DNA from: Proteobacteria bacterium UBA1278
Lineage (GTDB): Bacteria; Pseudomonadota; Gammaproteobacteria; Comchoanobacterales; Comchoanobacteraceae
NCBI GenBank assembly: GCA_002308435.1
Contig: DBUY01000035.1
Span: 5,953-12,640 of the forward strand
DNA length: 6,688 bases
Direction: 5' to 3'
Shown here: piece after piece, positions 6,481 through 6,688 of the stretch
Numbering within the stretch: position 1 is the first letter of the stretch
Layout: the number at the start of each line of letters is the position of its first letter
Notes under the pieces: model-generated
The model's database searches: none
Told to the model about the DNA's origin: nothing
Seen by the model: only the letters and a program-made list of their open reading frames with translations
Program-made: the position numbers and the translations under genes

Positions 6481-6486
6481 AAGGAG
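6481..6486 (+). promoter_or_regulatory. Consensus Shine-Dalgarno AAGGAG
   Basis: AAGGAG ends 8 bases before the ATG at 6495, an optimal spacing. It is the strongest ribosome binding site in the window and fixes the start of the right-end gene. Confidence 0.8.
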
Positions 6487-6494
6487 TAAACCGT

Positions 6495-6688
6495 ATGTCA
6501 CAGTATTCTAAGGGCTCATTCTTTGTCGCAGCCGCTTATATCAGTCTGATGGTTTGTCAAGCCATCTATGCCAACGCATCCGAGCTTCCTTCATCGAATC
6601 CAGTATCAGCGAACGCCAATAACATCGTTGCGATGACCAACCAAAATAATCAAGGCGCAGGACAGTCATTGGCGGTTAAAATAGCGAA
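6495..6688 (+). CDS. Exported protein of unknown function (N-terminal part, cut by window edge)
   Basis: Sixty-four codons are open to the right edge without a stop. The start is an ATG behind a consensus AAGGAG. The N-terminus is a Sec signal peptide: MSQYSKGS, hydrophobic FFVAAAYISLMV, then a likely signal peptidase I site near IYANA at about residues 23-27. C20 is followed by Q, with no convincing lipobox. The start of the mature protein is rich in Asn, Gln, Ser and Ala (NANNIVAMTNQNNQGAG), a linker-like low-complexity composition, and then SLAVKIA begins what may be a folded segment. I cannot name a family from this fragment. It is divergent from the DUF2797 gene, with which it shares a short promoter region. 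The strong ribosome binding site suggests good translation. Confidence 0.8.
   Translation, partial: MSQYSKGSFFVAAAYISLMVCQAIYANASELPSSNPVSANANNIVAMTNQNNQGAGQSLAVKIA

Noticed and set aside
1..6688. A defence system, mobile element, CRISPR array, toxin-antitoxin pair or RNA gene
   Set aside because: I looked for transposase or integrase motifs, repeat-spacer patterns, terminal repeats and tRNA-like cloverleaves and saw none. The gene content reads as core chromosome.

Overview
This looks like ordinary chromosomal DNA from a gammaproteobacterium of moderate G+C (mid-40s percent by eye). MutS is close to the gammaproteobacterial type, with the HTPMMQQY opening and a C-terminal tetramer motif like that of E. 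coli. The minus-strand gene near the right end belongs to DUF2797, a family I know mainly from gammaproteobacteria. Several products carry Sec signal peptides, and the glycosyltransferase resembles those that build lipopolysaccharide (LPS) core in Gram-negatives. Genus cannot be assigned from the sequence.

Layout from left to right. (1) Bases 1-87 hold the N-terminus of a minus-strand gene, apparently a secreted or membrane protein, cut by the window edge. (2) About 300 bases of divergent intergenic DNA follow, with promoter-like signals and one doubtful 49-codon ORF. (3) The plus-strand block runs GT4 glycosyltransferase (390-1508), a small exported protein of unknown function (1629-2135), and mutS (2273-4864). 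Each has its own promoter-like sequence, so these are probably separate transcripts rather than a tight operon. (4) A periplasmic thioredoxin-like protein with a CGHC active site (4913-5323, minus) converges on mutS, with 48 bases between the stop codons. (5) A 205-base gap holds a good promoter candidate for that gene and a strong hairpin. (6) A DUF2797 cysteine-rich protein lies on the minus strand (5529-6365, possibly from 6443). (7) A divergent plus-strand exported protein begins at 6495 with a consensus ribosome binding site and runs off the right end.

The clearest functions are mismatch repair (MutS), envelope glycan synthesis (GT4) and periplasmic thiol chemistry (CGHC protein). Four products look exported or envelope-linked, but nothing shows that they form one pathway. 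I saw no tRNA or rRNA gene, CRISPR array, insertion sequence, phage gene, toxin-antitoxin pair or defence island. I also found no convincing new system. The items most worth a second look are the DUF2797 protein, the unrecognised exported protein at 1629-2135 with a palindrome upstream of it, and the compact divergent promoter region at 6431-6494.
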